Below, in pieces: positions 1 through 12,575 of a DNA stretch of 64,000 nt. A program made the position numbers and the translations under genes. Position 1 is the stretch's first letter, and every line of letters begins with the position of its first letter. The notes below the pieces were generated by a model that was not told the DNA's origin, did no database searches, and was given only the letters and a program-made list of their open reading frames with translations. This DNA is from Halichoerus grypus (taxonomy: Eukaryota > Chordata > Mammalia > Carnivora > Phocidae): positions 29,231,930-29,295,929 of the forward strand of contig NC_135726.1 in the NCBI RefSeq assembly GCF_964656455.1. Direction: 5' to 3'.

Positions 1-3000
1 CAAATATGGAAAGACCTCTGAGCAGAGCATTATTCATTTGAGAAACAACGCATAAAGGTTTGTCAGTATATAGAACGTCTCTGGAAAGGTACAGAAAACA
101 TTGTGAAGGGTGCTGGGCTCCAGGGAAGTGAAAAGGGTGGCTGGGGGAAGGAGTGGGGAGAAAGGCTGACTTTGCACTATTCACGTGCTTTCTGTACTTG
201 TCGAATTCTGCACCATGTACAGGCGTCAGCAAACAGTCCTGAGACAGCTCACCACATGCTCATGAGGTAGCCAGACTAAGTCAATGCACCTCTCGACCTG
301 GAGCCACTGTAGGAAGTGGGTCCATGAGGCAACATCCAGACGCCGTTAGAGAAGGAAAAACAGATGCTGGCCAGGCAAAAACAGTATGTCCACCTCGACA
401 GGAAAGAGCCGAATTTTGATCTGCCGGGCCCGAACACAGGGCAGAGAGAAGGGTCCAGAGCAACATTCATGTCATTATATTCTGCTACTTGCATCCAGTT
501 GAAAGTTGGTAGAGAAGAGGAGGCACAGCCACTGGGAGACTTGGGAATGGTGGCCAACGCTCAACTGGGAATGGGGAAATCTGGGCTCTAGGTCCACTAG
601 CATTTGGCTCTGTTGCCCCCAGACAGGCCTCTGTACCTTCTGGGCCCTTCCTTTTCCAAAAGGAAGAGAAAGGGATGCTCGTCTCTCGGCTCTGCAAGAT
701 GCTCTCTGACACTGCAAGATTCCACGGCAGCTGGGCCTCTTGCCCAAGCCTTGCAGTGTGAGCACCCCAGTAGAGTCGGTACATAAAGAGCATGGGGCAA
801 AGGTTCCAGGCCTTGAAAGAAATGAAGCAATGACAAATCGCTGCTACCGGTTTCTTTTGTCATTGTGAGGAAGAAAGAGACACCAAGAGATATCAAGAAG
901 ATAGCATTTTAAAAAGCACGAAGCCCATTGGGTTCTCTAGGGGAAGCGTCACTTGCGTGTGGCTTTCAGAAGGCTCTCTAGTAAAATGAAACAGCAGTCC
1001 CATAGTTTCGTTTCTTCATCTCACCAATATGTACAGAGACGGGGACCTCTAAATTCGCTTCAGACCTTCGATTCCTGAGCAGAATCAAAGCTGAGACAAT
1101 CCCGCAGAAGCCCCCGTCTGAGGAACAAAGTCACAGAGTTATCAGTCACTCAAGAATTAACGCCTCGTGCCTTAAAAAGTAATAAAACCCGTCACTGGGA
1201 AATCATAACATCACATAAGAGGGAAAGAAGGCGAGTCTAGCAGAAATCGATCCATCAAGGTAGGAGAGCCCAGAGTGAACCACCACCATTTACACTGTGA
1301 ACGGGGACTGAGTCTTTGAAGTGGTATGACTGACAAGCCAAAACGTGCCAGCAAACACAGGGCAGCATGGGGTGTCCAAGCACGAATGGGGAGCTATCAG
1401 CCAGAGGAAGGGGGGGGCTTCTGCGTGGGAAAGAAACCACTCGATTTCAGCAGTGGAAATGACAGATTACCACACCCGCTATCCTGAACCCAATCAAATA
1501 ACTCATGAATGACACGTTGGCTGTATTTCAAAAGACTTTTATGCAAGTACTTAAGTCCTCAAAACTGTCGCCTCTCCAAGAGGGGGTGGAGATGTCGCCT
1601 CCTCCGGACCTCAATTCCCACATCAAAAAAATAAAATAAAATGAGAGAGACCTAAACGAGGAAGAGAATCAGAAATGGCTCACACAGGGGAAGACCTGCC
1701 TCTGACCGAAATTCAAAATTATGAGGCTGATACTCAGTTTGTGAGGAAAAAAAAAAAAAAAGACCTTGGCAGGAAAATACATCAACTCGTTTGTAGTTCC
1801 TTCCGCAAATGGACAGTGTTGCTTATTTGCCGTATTCGGGATGCAGATAGGTCTTGAAATTTGGACAAATAATAGAATTTTGACTTCTTTCCCCTTTGCC
1901 AATGCAAGATCATAAGATAGATTTCATTTTCTTTTTAGCTGCCCATGATTAGCACTTGGCTTTCCATGACTGTTTGAGGAAGGCAGTCATTAAGGGGTGA
2001 AAGCACTGTACCTTGCAAAGAAATGCATTAGAAAAGGCTCCTTGCTAATCTCCCTAATCTTATCTCTCACTACTGGACTCACACAAACCACACTCCATCC
2101 AGTCTAATCAAGTTTGTGAGCAGATTTTGTGTTTTCCCACCATGATGTCTCTGCTTCTAGCATCTCTGAGTATCCTCCACCCATTGCCATCTATCAAAAT
2201 CCGCTGTATTCCCAAAGGCCTATGTCAGAATCCACTCTCCCCTTTGATTTTTCTTCCTCTGAATTACTTACTGCCTTGTGCCTTATCAACCTGGGAGACA
2301 GAAGGCCTGGCTTTTTGTAGAACTTCACACTTATCTGCACAAAGTGAAGCAGATGAATGAGGAAATGACTAGAATGAAGAATGAATATTTCTTTTTTGAT
2401 GCCACTCTATTAAAATAGGTTGCAAATATCATTACGGTCCCAATTTTTTTTTTAAGGTACATTCCATCAAAAGATCTCAGTGTGGAATAACAAAAAAGAA
2501 AATGCAAAAGGTGTTAATGTTTCAGATTTAAAAGACAGAAACTAAGTGTCTTAACACAACAGCCTTTTTTATGAGACTATTCAGTCAATTTCCAGGCTTT
2601 GCACACCACTCAGTAAGGAGGTCAGTTTCTTTCAGAGCCCTTATTTGCTGCCCCCTCCCCCTTGAAATGTAATCAAGACTATTCCAATCTAGACAGAAAA
2701 CAACACTGCCTAGCTAACTAAACTAACTGAGCCAGATTCTTTTTCCCAGCAAAGGAAAAAAAACGTTTTAGAGATAGATCCTGAGAACCCCAGCAGGCCA
2801 CCTTGTGCTCCTTATGCCTGGCTAGGAGGACACCATATATATTCACTCTGTCTCAAGACAAAAGAGAGATGGAACATTCCAGAACAACCAGTCAGAAGAC
2901 CTTGGGGTCAGCAGCAAACACCACTGATTTCTCTCCTTGTTCCTTAACAAACGTAGGGGAAAGGAGTGGGGAATCTGCAGCCTCCAGTGGCATGCACACC

Positions 3001-4040
3001 GAAACCCTTGGTAAGGCCTGGATCCCCCACCACTTCACTCAAGGAGCCAGGGCTGCCTCGTGGACTCAACTCAGCAATAGCAGTTCTGCTGCTTGTAAAA
3101 TTACAACCAAACTTTTCCCTTTGTTCTAGCAAAAGACTTCCTGTGAGAAAGCAGTAATCCTTTAAAGCTTTCCAGCCCAGAGGTCTCTCCTGGTTTGTAT
3201 TCCCCCAGCCCCAGCCCCAGCCCCCAGAGGAAAAGCTCAATCACACCACAAGGCATTTCTTGGTTCCAAGCTGTACTGGGGCTCAAGGACTCCTGGTGAG
3301 GAAAGAAAACTGGTCATCTGAACATCCTTTCCGAGGATCTGTCTGGAGTGTAGACAAGCAGCAAAGATGAATATTAATATGCCTTCCATCATCAAAAGCT
3401 ATTGCATACCCAAAGGATGATAAATATTTTAATCAGTTTTCAGCTTGTCTAGCGGAAGTCAGTTTACTCCTCAGAGATTTCCCTAGTTCTGTGCCCAAAA
3501 CCTGTCCAGTGTACACTGCTTTCCCTATATAACTTTCGGAAATTAGTAATAAAAAGTCCAAGCTTTGTTGGGGAACTCATTTAATTTTTTGACAATTTTA
3601 CTCTATTAAGTTTTCCAAGAACAGGAAAATCTAAAATACAAATAATGCCAATAGATGAGACGAAACACCACGATTCTAACTTTTAGCAGCACTGGTGCTA
3701 ATAAGCTACTTATGCCTCCCATTTAAAAAATTTTTTTCATATTTGCATAAGTTGTTTGCCAGTGACTGCTCAATCTTCTCAGAGTAAATGCCAAAGGTAT
3801 AAAACAGGACCTTCTCAGGCATCCTCTGTGCTCTCGATATTATTAATTTTTTAAATGTTAAAGGTGTTTGGGGGTATTGTTTGGGAGGGTTACATTTGTT
3901 TAAAAATGAAACTAACCCCACAATATTCCTGCTAAGCAGGACCTGACATTTTAGGGAAATGTACAGAGTTAAAAAGAATTTATTAAAGGCCATGCTGTTT
4001 AACGTGGGTGGGAGGAAATGGCTGGACCGGAACGCTGACC
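1..4040. other. intron 8, no recognisable element apart from a G-quadruplex motif
   Basis: This is the far end, in gene direction, of the visible part of FTO intron 8. I see no SINE, LINE, RNA gene or exon here. Short open frames occur on both strands but overlap each other and show no coding character. A G-quadruplex motif at 3202-3225 is listed separately. Confidence 0.6.
3202..3225 (-). other. G-quadruplex motif on the FTO sense strand
   Basis: On the minus strand four runs of 4-5 guanines are separated by identical CT dinucleotides. This fits the strict four-tract, short-loop quadruplex rule. It would be present both in the non-template DNA strand and in the intron 8 pre-mRNA. Confidence 0.7.
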
Positions 4041-4049
4041 TCACATCGA

Positions 4050-5085
4050 TTTGTTTCTTCAACAAGTGTCGGGTACCTACTGTTCGAGGAGCTGGGGAAA
4101 TTACAATGAAGGAGACAAAGTCCGGCTCTCACAGGGATTATATTAGGTAGAGGCAGACAATAAACGAGGATCATGGCAGATGGTGGAGAGCAATAGGAAG
4201 CAAAGTGGAACAGGGCAAGGCACTATCATAAGAAACTCTCTTCAAGGAGTGACATGAGCAGAGAGACCTGAATGAGGTGAGGGAGTGAGTCATGCAAATT
4301 AACAGAGGGAAGAATATTCTAGATGGCGGCGACAACAAACGCAAAGGCCGTGATGCAGGAGGAGGCTGGGCATGTTCTAAAGACAGTAGGAGGGTGAGTG
4401 GGGGGCTGGGAGGGAGGAGAAATAATGTTCTGGGGGGAGGGCGGACAGACCCTGTAGTGCTCTAGGCTCGTTGAGAGGAAGTGGGATGTCTGCACGTGTT
4501 GATAAGTTTGGGCTGGGGAGTGAAATACCAGACTTATATTTTAAAGGAACACTCTCTAGGGACACCTGGGTGGCTGAGTCGGTTAAGTATCTGCCTTCAG
4601 CTCAGGTCCTGATCCCAGGGTCCTGGGATCGAGCCCCACATCGGGCTCCCTGCTCAGCGGGGAGTCTGCTTCTCCCTTTGCCTGCCGCTCCCCCCGCTTG
4701 TGCATGTACTCTCTCTCTCTCTCTGACAAATAAATACATAAAATCTTTTAAAAAAATAAAGGAACACTCTCACAGGGATGGACGCAGGGTGGTAGAAGCA
4801 TGGAGGCTATTTGGACAAATGATGGTGGTTCTTACCAAAGTGGTAGCACAGAGGGTGGTGAAGGGTGGCCAGATCATGAATATTTTGAAAACAGAGTTAA
4901 CAGGATTCACCGATAAATCAAGAGATAAATCAAGAGAACTCCAAGGTTACAGGTTGAGTAACTGGACGGTGCAAATTACTGAATTGTGTGATCCTGGGAG
5001 AAAGACCTGGAGATTACAGGAATCAAGAGTTTGGTTTGAGATATGTTACATTTGAGATATTATGACTAAATAGCTAAACACGGTC
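4050..5085 (-). repeat. LINE L2 3' part, antisense
   Basis: This is an old L2 copy in minus orientation, interrupted by a SINE at 4557-4757. The reverse complement carries the L2 3' landmarks in order: a degraded 'gcacctagcacagtgcctgg' type end near 4060, the 'cagggcctttgcac' block near 4345, and the 'gtctccctgcttccac / agcctcc' block near 4800. The long open frame across it (4471-5055) is a chance fusion of L2 and SINE. Confidence 0.75.
4557..4757 (+). repeat. carnivore tRNA-Lys SINE
   Basis: Complete SINE with the gacacctgggtggctgagtc head, a CT-rich stretch and an A-rich tail. It is flanked by an exact 14-bp target-site duplication aaaggaacactctc (4543-4556 and 4758-4771) and inserted into the antisense L2. 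Confidence 0.95.
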
Positions 5086-5089
5086 CACC

Positions 5090-6120
5090 TTGCCCAACCA
5101 CTATTCAGGTCTCCAAGACATCAGACCCCAGTACCCAGATAATAGATAATTTATTACGGGCACTGGAATATCCCACCACTTCCATCCGTTAAAAAATTCA
5201 CTATTAACTGCATGAAAAGTAGATAAATACTAAACGTTAAATAAAATACAAGCCCTCTTGATCCCCCAACATCTGTTAAAGATCTGATGCATTATTCTGG
5301 GTATTTCATAATTGCTCATTTAAATTAATAATATTTAAGTAAAGGGATATACACTATCAAGCTACCACCTGTTCCAAGTCTTCATGACCAAAGCAGATAT
5401 GTCTGAAACAGTAGAAATTAATTCTGAGTATTGCCATAGTACTCCAGATTTTTATTTGAAGGCTAATTTTGTCAATCAATCAAAAACAAGTTGGAGGTTA
5501 TCTGAGATTTTTATACACATCAAGGAAAAATTTACAAATGAGATCGTCACAGGTGGTTCCAGATGGGCTGAGGTCACATAGAGGAAATACAAAAAAAGTC
5601 AATCATAATTTACGTGTTAGGGGAAAAGATGGTGTTAAAAACATCATCTACAAATGATCACAGAGATACTTTCAGGAATACTGAAAAGGCAACATATCAA
5701 GTTTCCCTTAGTTTAAAAAAAGGCCATTCTTTTGCAGATGTCAATGAAAAGAGAGCAGGATCATGGCTGTTACCCTTAATGCACGGAAGAGCCGACTTAA
5801 TGTGTTCCCAGAGCTCTCTGGTAAGTCAGATTTTGGCACTGGGAGCACATTTCTCCATAGAGACATTTTTGCAAAATATGGAGAGATTCCCAGCCCAGCT
5901 TCCCAAAGTATTTAGCCCACAGTGGGGTAGAAACATTACCCGAGTAGCACTGGGCTCCAATTCATTGAGTCCCTCTAGCTCCAGGACTGACCCCAGTTCT
6001 GGAGGAAGGGAGATGAGAAAAGGGGAGAGACGCTGTCACTAAGGGGGACTCAGTCAAATGACCTCTAAGTAAGGGCTCCTAAACTGAGGACTGTCTACAC
6101 TTCCTTTTAAAATCACTGGT
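5090..6120. other. intron 8, unassigned
   Basis: No recognisable repeat or exon. A 142-codon open frame at 5614-6042 has no familiar motif, no splice context and no support as a gene. Confidence 0.5.
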
Positions 6121-6123
6121 GGT

Positions 6124-6321
6124 GGGGCGCACGGGTGGCTCAGTCGGTTAAGCGTCTGCCTTCGGCTCAGGTCATGATCTTATTAGGATCCTGGGATGGA
6201 GCCCCACTTTGGGCTCCACGCTCAGCAGGGAGTTTGTTTCTCCCCCTCTCTCTGCCCCTCCCCCTGCTCGTGCTCTCTCTCTCTCTAATAAATATAATCC
6301 TTAAAAAATAAAATAAAATCA
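6124..6321 (+). repeat. carnivore tRNA-Lys SINE (first of a tandem pair)
   Basis: Head ggggcgcacgggtggctcag, with internal box A/B-like segments and an A-rich tail. The tail runs directly into a second SINE at 6322. The word aaaatca recurs before the first (6109), between the two, and after the second (6524), which suggests the second copy inserted into the A-tail of the first. Confidence 0.92.
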
Positions 6322-6520
6322 GGGCACCTGCGTGGCTCAGTCGTTAAGCGTCTGCCTTCGGCTCAGGTCATGATCCCAGGGTCCTGGGATCGAGCCCCGC
6401 ATCGGGCTCCCTGCTCCGTGGGAAGCCTGCTTCTCCCTCTCCCACTCCCCCTGCTTGTGTTCTCTCTCTCGCTGTGTCTCTCTCTGTCAAATAAATTTTT
6501 AAAAAGCTTAAAAAAAATAA
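6322..6520 (+). repeat. carnivore tRNA-Lys SINE (second of a tandem pair)
   Basis: Complete copy beginning gggcacctgcgtggctcagt and ending in an A-rich tail near 6520. It is closer to the consensus than its partner at 6124, consistent with later insertion. Confidence 0.92.
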
Positions 6521-7190
6521 AATAAAATCACCAGTGCTGATGCCTGCATGTGTACAGTATTTTATATGTTACATACTTTTTCATTTGATCATCGTAACAA
6601 TTTTCTTCAGAAGGTAACAGTTTTAGGGACCATTCATTAACCAACTTGGGGAAAAAAAGATCCTATAATCTTGATAATGTTCCCAACAACTAGCATACAT
6701 CCTTTGGAGATCTTGTTTTTCTTTCAAAACTGTAGGCCTGCCTTTTTTTTTTTTTAACATAACTTCGTTCTTCTAAACAGAGACTCTTCTAGAATATTTC
6801 AAAAGTCTTTCTAATAAGATAAATGACAGACTAGAGCTGAATTTAATGCCCTACTCCCCACCTCAGCCACCCTCCAAAAGAACTAGAAGAAATAAGGTAT
6901 AGAATTGTTTGGGGCTGTAAATTTTCCAGGAAAAAATGGAAATTACTGACACCCCAATCTGGCACCCGGGGGTTCTGATTCATATCTGAAATGCTATGAT
7001 GGTTGGCTAGTCAAAGGAATCCAAAAGATATGCCAGCAGCCAAGGCTGCAAGAGCACCCCCAGGGGAAAGAAGCAGGATCTTCACACCTCTGCATCAATC
7101 TGAAATCTGGCGTGGTTACAATTACTTAAAACAACCAAATTTGTCTATTTGAAAAGAAAACAGAACATGTGTGAAACGTGCACGTGTGCC

Positions 7191-7229
7191 TGTGTGTGCG
7201 TGTGCGCACGTGTGTGTGTGCGTGTGTAT
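7191..7229. repeat. (TG)n microsatellite with alternating purine-pyrimidine
   Basis: There are 39 bp of unbroken alternating pyrimidine-purine (tgtgtgtgcgtgtgcgcacg and onward), including CG steps. This is a classic Z-DNA-prone tract. Confidence 0.85.
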
Positions 7230-8108
7230 TTAACAAAGGCTAGCAAAATGTAGCTAAAGCTTATGGAATCGAGGCTAAAAGAGAAACTGTGGCTGTTTAT
7301 TCCAGGTTTTCTCTGCGTGTGCTAACAAGAGTTAAGAGAGATGGCAAGGCTCGTACTTGGGAGTTTCCCAGCTTCCGTCACTCTGTCTCGCTGTTTTCGG
7401 CTTCTTTAGCCTTGTTCCTCTTGTGTGCAGAGCAGAGGCACCTGAACGATCCTCTTAACATTCCTGGGATGTAACAGGCACATCCTAGTGCTTGGTACCA
7501 ATAAAGCTCAGCTCCCATATAGCACAAGTAAGGGTTAAAAACAGAAAGTCCTACCCACTGGTTTGCTCCGATATTCCTGGAGATATTGTCACTGGATGTA
7601 TCCTCAGTAGAATTCTATTCAACACCTCTGTCTTTAAGTACAAAGCTGTAGGCTGTAGCAGCTTTAAGAAACATAAGTATCCCTTTTTTCTGCTGCACAG
7701 TATCTGTGTGTGAAATCCTCTAAAGGGGTTTAAGTATTTACCCTGAACACTATCAGACGGTTTCTAAAATCTTCCTTATCCAGTTGCAAAAACACTTCAA
7801 AGAGAATCATAAACATAGTCCTTTGTGCTTTCGATGCACATTCTGTTTCTCAAGCTTAAGCCTGAATTCTCTTGGAATTGTAATTTTTTTTTCCCAAAAA
7901 GACAGGATACACAATGCTTTTTTTTTTTTTTAATTCATTACTAAGTCTGCAGCAACTAAGGGAAAAACTGGAAAACTCTGAGAGAAATCCAGACGGCAAT
8001 CAAAGAAGGAATCAAAACCTGTTAGAAATTCATTGCTAAATTACACATACAATTTCCCCTCAGATATTTTACTCTTAATAGAACAATGCGGCTGTAGGGA
8101 ACAGCGGT

Positions 8109-8131
8109 GGGGGGCTGGGGAGGGAGGAGGG
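8109..8131 (+). other. G-quadruplex motif, + strand
   Basis: G6, G4, G3 and G3 tracts are separated by short loops (CT, A, AGGA), fitting the four-tract quadruplex rule on the strand opposite FTO. Confidence 0.6.
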
Positions 8132-9424
8132 TGGAAAGCACCAACCTTCAGTGAACACGTTTAAGATAACAAAAAAGGTGAGCCCAGGATTTTTAGCCAC
8201 TGTAGCTGAAAAGTGACATTTTTTTCTTTTTTTTCCTCCAAATTTCCAAAGTTAAATATAGAAGTCCCCAAACTCAGTGTCTGTGTACATAATGTGAATT
8301 ATTGGATACTTGTGACTGTTTACCTGCCTCCAATCTGTGCTTATCCTGAGCCACTCAGCACTGCACCAGTCAAAAAAGGGAGAAGGGAACTTAAATTTTA
8401 ATTTAAAACCACCAGACATCTCACACCAAATCCTAAATTACTATAATATCTTCTGCTCCTTTATCAGTGATGCTACTTCTGAAAAATGGAAGCAAGGATT
8501 ATGTTTGCAAATATAATTCAGTATATACATTAACACTAAAAGGGGAGATATTTATATATACACACACATATATTTACACAGACGTATATAAACTCATGTT
8601 GGTAACTTCACTATTAACATGGCCAGAAAATTAATATGTAATTTTAATTTTATTATTCCTCATACCCCCAAAATCTTTAATCTTAGAAGAAAGTTTAAAA
8701 TGAACTTAGCTAATTGAACTGTAATAGAATAGCCAATACCGGGATACCCAGTATATATTTCAGTGTATGAAAAAGCAGCCTTGTTCCTCTGTTCAGCTAC
8801 AAAGAATTTAATCTAAAGCATTGTGATGAGAGCTTCATTAATCTCTCCAAAAACAAACAAACTGCTCCTCGGCTCAGTCACTGCCCAGGACTGTGTAACC
8901 TATACTAGGAAAGGCTCCACCAGACAGCCGTGGACAGGCTCCTGGCACGAGCTCTGCCAGATGATTTACACAGGCCAAAATGACAAGGAAAAACGCATGA
9001 CTCATCTCGAAATTAAACTATTATAACGAACTTGTAAAGGACAACCTTTACATTCGTAAGTACCTTTCTCTCTTAAAACTTTTAACAACAAGAAACTGGT
9101 AACAGAATTAAATAAAACACCTACTCGTTTTCCAGGTCTCTCTGCTCTCCTGTGCCAAATTCTAACATAAATGGGTAGAATTTAATGCAGCCTATGGCTT
9201 ACCCAACATATTTATATATTGTGTTTTACAGTGTTTCAAAACGGATACATTAAAATGATCCAGTCTTGGCTCCTTCCCACTAAAGTCAATAAAGGTTAGA
9301 AAGGCCAACTGCCATATAAACACACTGCTATCCCAGCACGAAGAACTGTCAAGACAGGAAATGCAATTCAAAACATTCAAAACGATCAGGATTCTACTCT
9401 TCTCTCCTAAAAGAAAGAAGCACT

Positions 9425-9461
<37 letters not shown>

Positions 9462-9462
9462 G
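9425..9462. repeat. A-rich simple repeat (GAAAA)n
   Basis: A run of A is followed by repeated gaaaa units. There is no SINE body attached, so this is either a bare simple repeat or the remnant tail of a lost retroposon. Confidence 0.8.
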
Positions 9463-12305
9463 CATGAAGAAATTTCTCTCCAGTATATCAATCATCAGTA
9501 CTTCTGAAAATGTTTACTCTGGAAATTATTCTGAAGTATTTCCATTGGATTATACTAAATTGACCTTTTGTTTTTTAAGGCCAAAGGGAAATGAATAAAT
9601 GTCATCAATTTAGAGGACATCACACCTAGCATTCTTTCTCATATCATTGTGAATTTGATGGTGTTAAAACATTTTTATAGGTAAAATAAATGTCAGTTTT
9701 GCAAAGTGCGATACCAGACCCTGAGAGACAAATGGCCTATCCATTGAATCTCTGGCTACAGCAAGACTTCCTCACCTCACAGGAGACTTCGGCTTTTCAT
9801 ATTTCTCTTTACCCAGAAAGCAAAGCTTGTACAGTTTCTTTCAAATGGTAACTCTCTCTTATCCTGAAGAGTCGCCTCATAATACACTAATCTTGGTTGT
9901 GAGGTGGTGGGTTGGTTTAAGAAAATAAAATAAAATACAAATATCTGAATAGCGTTCCAGGGTTATAATAATACCATCCTGAACAGGGAGCAAAGATGAG
10001 AAGAAAAGGCAAGGCTAAATTCTTAGGTTATACGAAAGGGTTGTGCTGCTTTGGGCTTAATGGCTCATAAATTCATGAGGTAATATTCAGGGAAAATGTG
10101 GTATTTTATCAGAATGTCATTCAAATATAAGGTTTAACATTTACATCACAAGAGCAAGCACAGAGTAAAACTATCCTGGGGGTGGGGGGGAGAAGTGGCG
10201 AGAATAAACAGTGTGTTAAAAACAGTGCTTGCTGGAACAGAGAATGGGAAGTAGAGGCTAGGGGAGTTTTAGACGCAGTGGACTAAACGTTCTGAAATAT
10301 GTGACTGGTTATGACATGTGAAGAAGCAATTACCATCAAGGGAAGAAATGCAATTGCAAAGCTCATTTTCCATTCTTCTGTATCCAACCTGAGACTACAC
10401 CTTCCAACCACAAAGTGGTGGAAAAAGAAAAAGAACACCGAGACAGAGAGAAATCACAACACCAGTCTCTTCCCTGGTACAAGGGACGTCAGAGGTTGCT
10501 TTACTCATAAGCAAAAGGTGAAAAGTAATGTACATATTGCCTGAGGTTTTTTTGTTTTGTTTTGTTTTGACCAAAAGAGATCGATACTATGGTGCAGAAC
10601 AGACAAAATACATTAATTACAGAAGTGTTTCCATAACACACATATGATTTTACAATTAAAAAAATAAAAGCACAGAGATAAAGAAGAATCATTTGTCTAA
10701 AAGGATAATAATTTTGAGTAATATATTCCCTGGAAGCAAAGTGAGTATGTTCAGAAATGCTGTTCAGATTAGTCTAATTCTACAGAATCCAAATGTGCAC
10801 CAAACACTGCACTTTTTATGTTAAATTGCTGTTGAATTTGTTAACCCACAACTGATTTCCTGTGTTATGGAATCTTGGAGATTACAGCTAACTTGAAGCA
10901 ACAGGGATAATTCTTGACAGTTAATGGTACATTTGTATGCATTTTCCTGAAAGGCCAGCATCTTGAGGCCTCAAACTGGTGGCTCAACACTGCCCCCTAC
11001 TGCTTGCAACTGCGAACATGGGAGGCGGGCTGGTACAAAGCAGGAATTCTAGGCGCCCAGCACCAGCTCCGCCCCCCAGTACACAAATACCGGATGGCAC
11101 TGCACTAACAGTGCCCCAGAACCATAGACTTTACTTTCCCAATGATCATTATCTTCTGTCTCTTCCAATAGCAAAAATAAATTATTATGAATTTGTTAAA
11201 GGTCATTTAAAGAGGCTTGAAGCCATGCTTAAATTTAATTTGGAAGTATCATCCCTTTTATCTTGGCCCAAACCTTCACTCAGCTGATAATGATCACCCT
11301 GAGGCTGGCTGAGGAGAGACACTGGGGCCATTGATTTCACTCGGAACACTCAGTAATGCCACACCAACTGCAAGGAAACTCGCTCTGGAGCCCTCCGAAG
11401 ATTGCTCTTCTTCTTGGTATTTTTTGCACAAGAGTCATAAAGTAAACAGAAGATATTCCATCTAACTAATGTGCCATGGCCCGATTAAAAAAAAAAATAT
11501 AACTAAAGCTTTTAAATGAATTCATAATGAATGTAATCAGTAAGTTCCCAACACCAAAGACTACTCTTTAGAAGAAGAAAAAAAAAAACAAAACCTTGAA
11601 CAAAAGAAATGCAAAGAATTTTTTTTTTTTAACAAAATCAATGAGTTCCTTTCTTATTTATTTGCCAATTCAAATGTTCTAATCTGCGGAGTTGTCAAAT
11701 TACAATCCCAAAGTCAACCTGATGTCTTAAGAGTCAAAGTCTGGCAAATAAAGAGGTTCTTCTAACTCATATGTAAATGGACAAAACCAGAATAACACAG
11801 TAAAAAATTCCCTGAAACTGAAGCTGCCTTTATATATACATCCCATAAAAATGGAGCATACACCACACAGCCTAATTTTAGGAACAGAACTAACTAAGGA
11901 GATTAAGGCATGGACTTTTCATTACCTCCAACTCAGTTTTACAATGCTCAGTTTTACACTGAGACTCAGGTCTTTGGAGGAATCCATTTTTGTGATACTG
12001 TTAGTACAATAAAAGGAGGATTATAACATTCCTTCCTCAGACATATATCCATGAAAAGGCATGATTTAAAGATCTGAGGAGATGTCTGGAAAGCAAGGAC
12101 TTCCGGATTCTGACGTAGACTTTCAAACTAAGACCGCTTCAGGGTTGTGACTTGATGTTTTCATTATTATAAAATAGGGGTGAGCACCAGCTACACATTT
12201 TTGCAGACCAGTTCACTGTTTCCAGTACATTTCCAAGTCTGTGCAGTGGTACTACCTAGAGTTGGGCAGGCTTTTATCACTTTTCCACTACGTTCCCAAG
12301 TCAAC

Positions 12306-12575
12306 GGTTTGGAGGCAGGACAGTGAGGCAGTGAAGGGCATGACTCTAGAGCCAGCCTTCCTGACTTCAAATCCCAGATCCCCCACTTCAGGGGCTGTAT
12401 GATCTTGAGGAAGTTATGTAAACCTTTTGTGGTTCAGTCTCCTGGTTTATGAAATAGAGAACCATCATACCTACTTCATGGGGTTGTCATAAAAGTTAAA
12501 TAAGTTATATATAAGACATTCGGAATAGTGCCTGGTACTTCATAAGTATCACATAAGAGTCTGCTATTACTATTA
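12306..12575 (+). repeat. MIR SINE
   Basis: Ancient mammalian MIR. Recognisable parts are the tRNA-like head (gactctagagccagccttcctg), the core 'gatcttgaggaagttatgtaa', and the tail region with 'ggttgtcataaaagttaaata' and 'agtgcctggtact'. Confidence 0.85.

Larger units (their letters stand above)
6530..12300. other. intron 8, mostly unique sequence
   Basis: Apart from the simple-sequence features listed separately (7191-7229, 8109-8131, 9425-9462) I recognise no transposon in these 5.8 kb, which is unusual next to the SINE-dense remainder. The segment 11130-11300 is AT-rich with short homeodomain-like TAAT/ATTA words. No exon or RNA gene was found. Confidence 0.5.

Noticed and set aside
4471..5055. 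A 194-codon open frame on the + strand, the longest in the window.
   Set aside because: It runs through antisense L2, a complete SINE and L2 again. The reading frame is accidental and the translated middle is SINE text.
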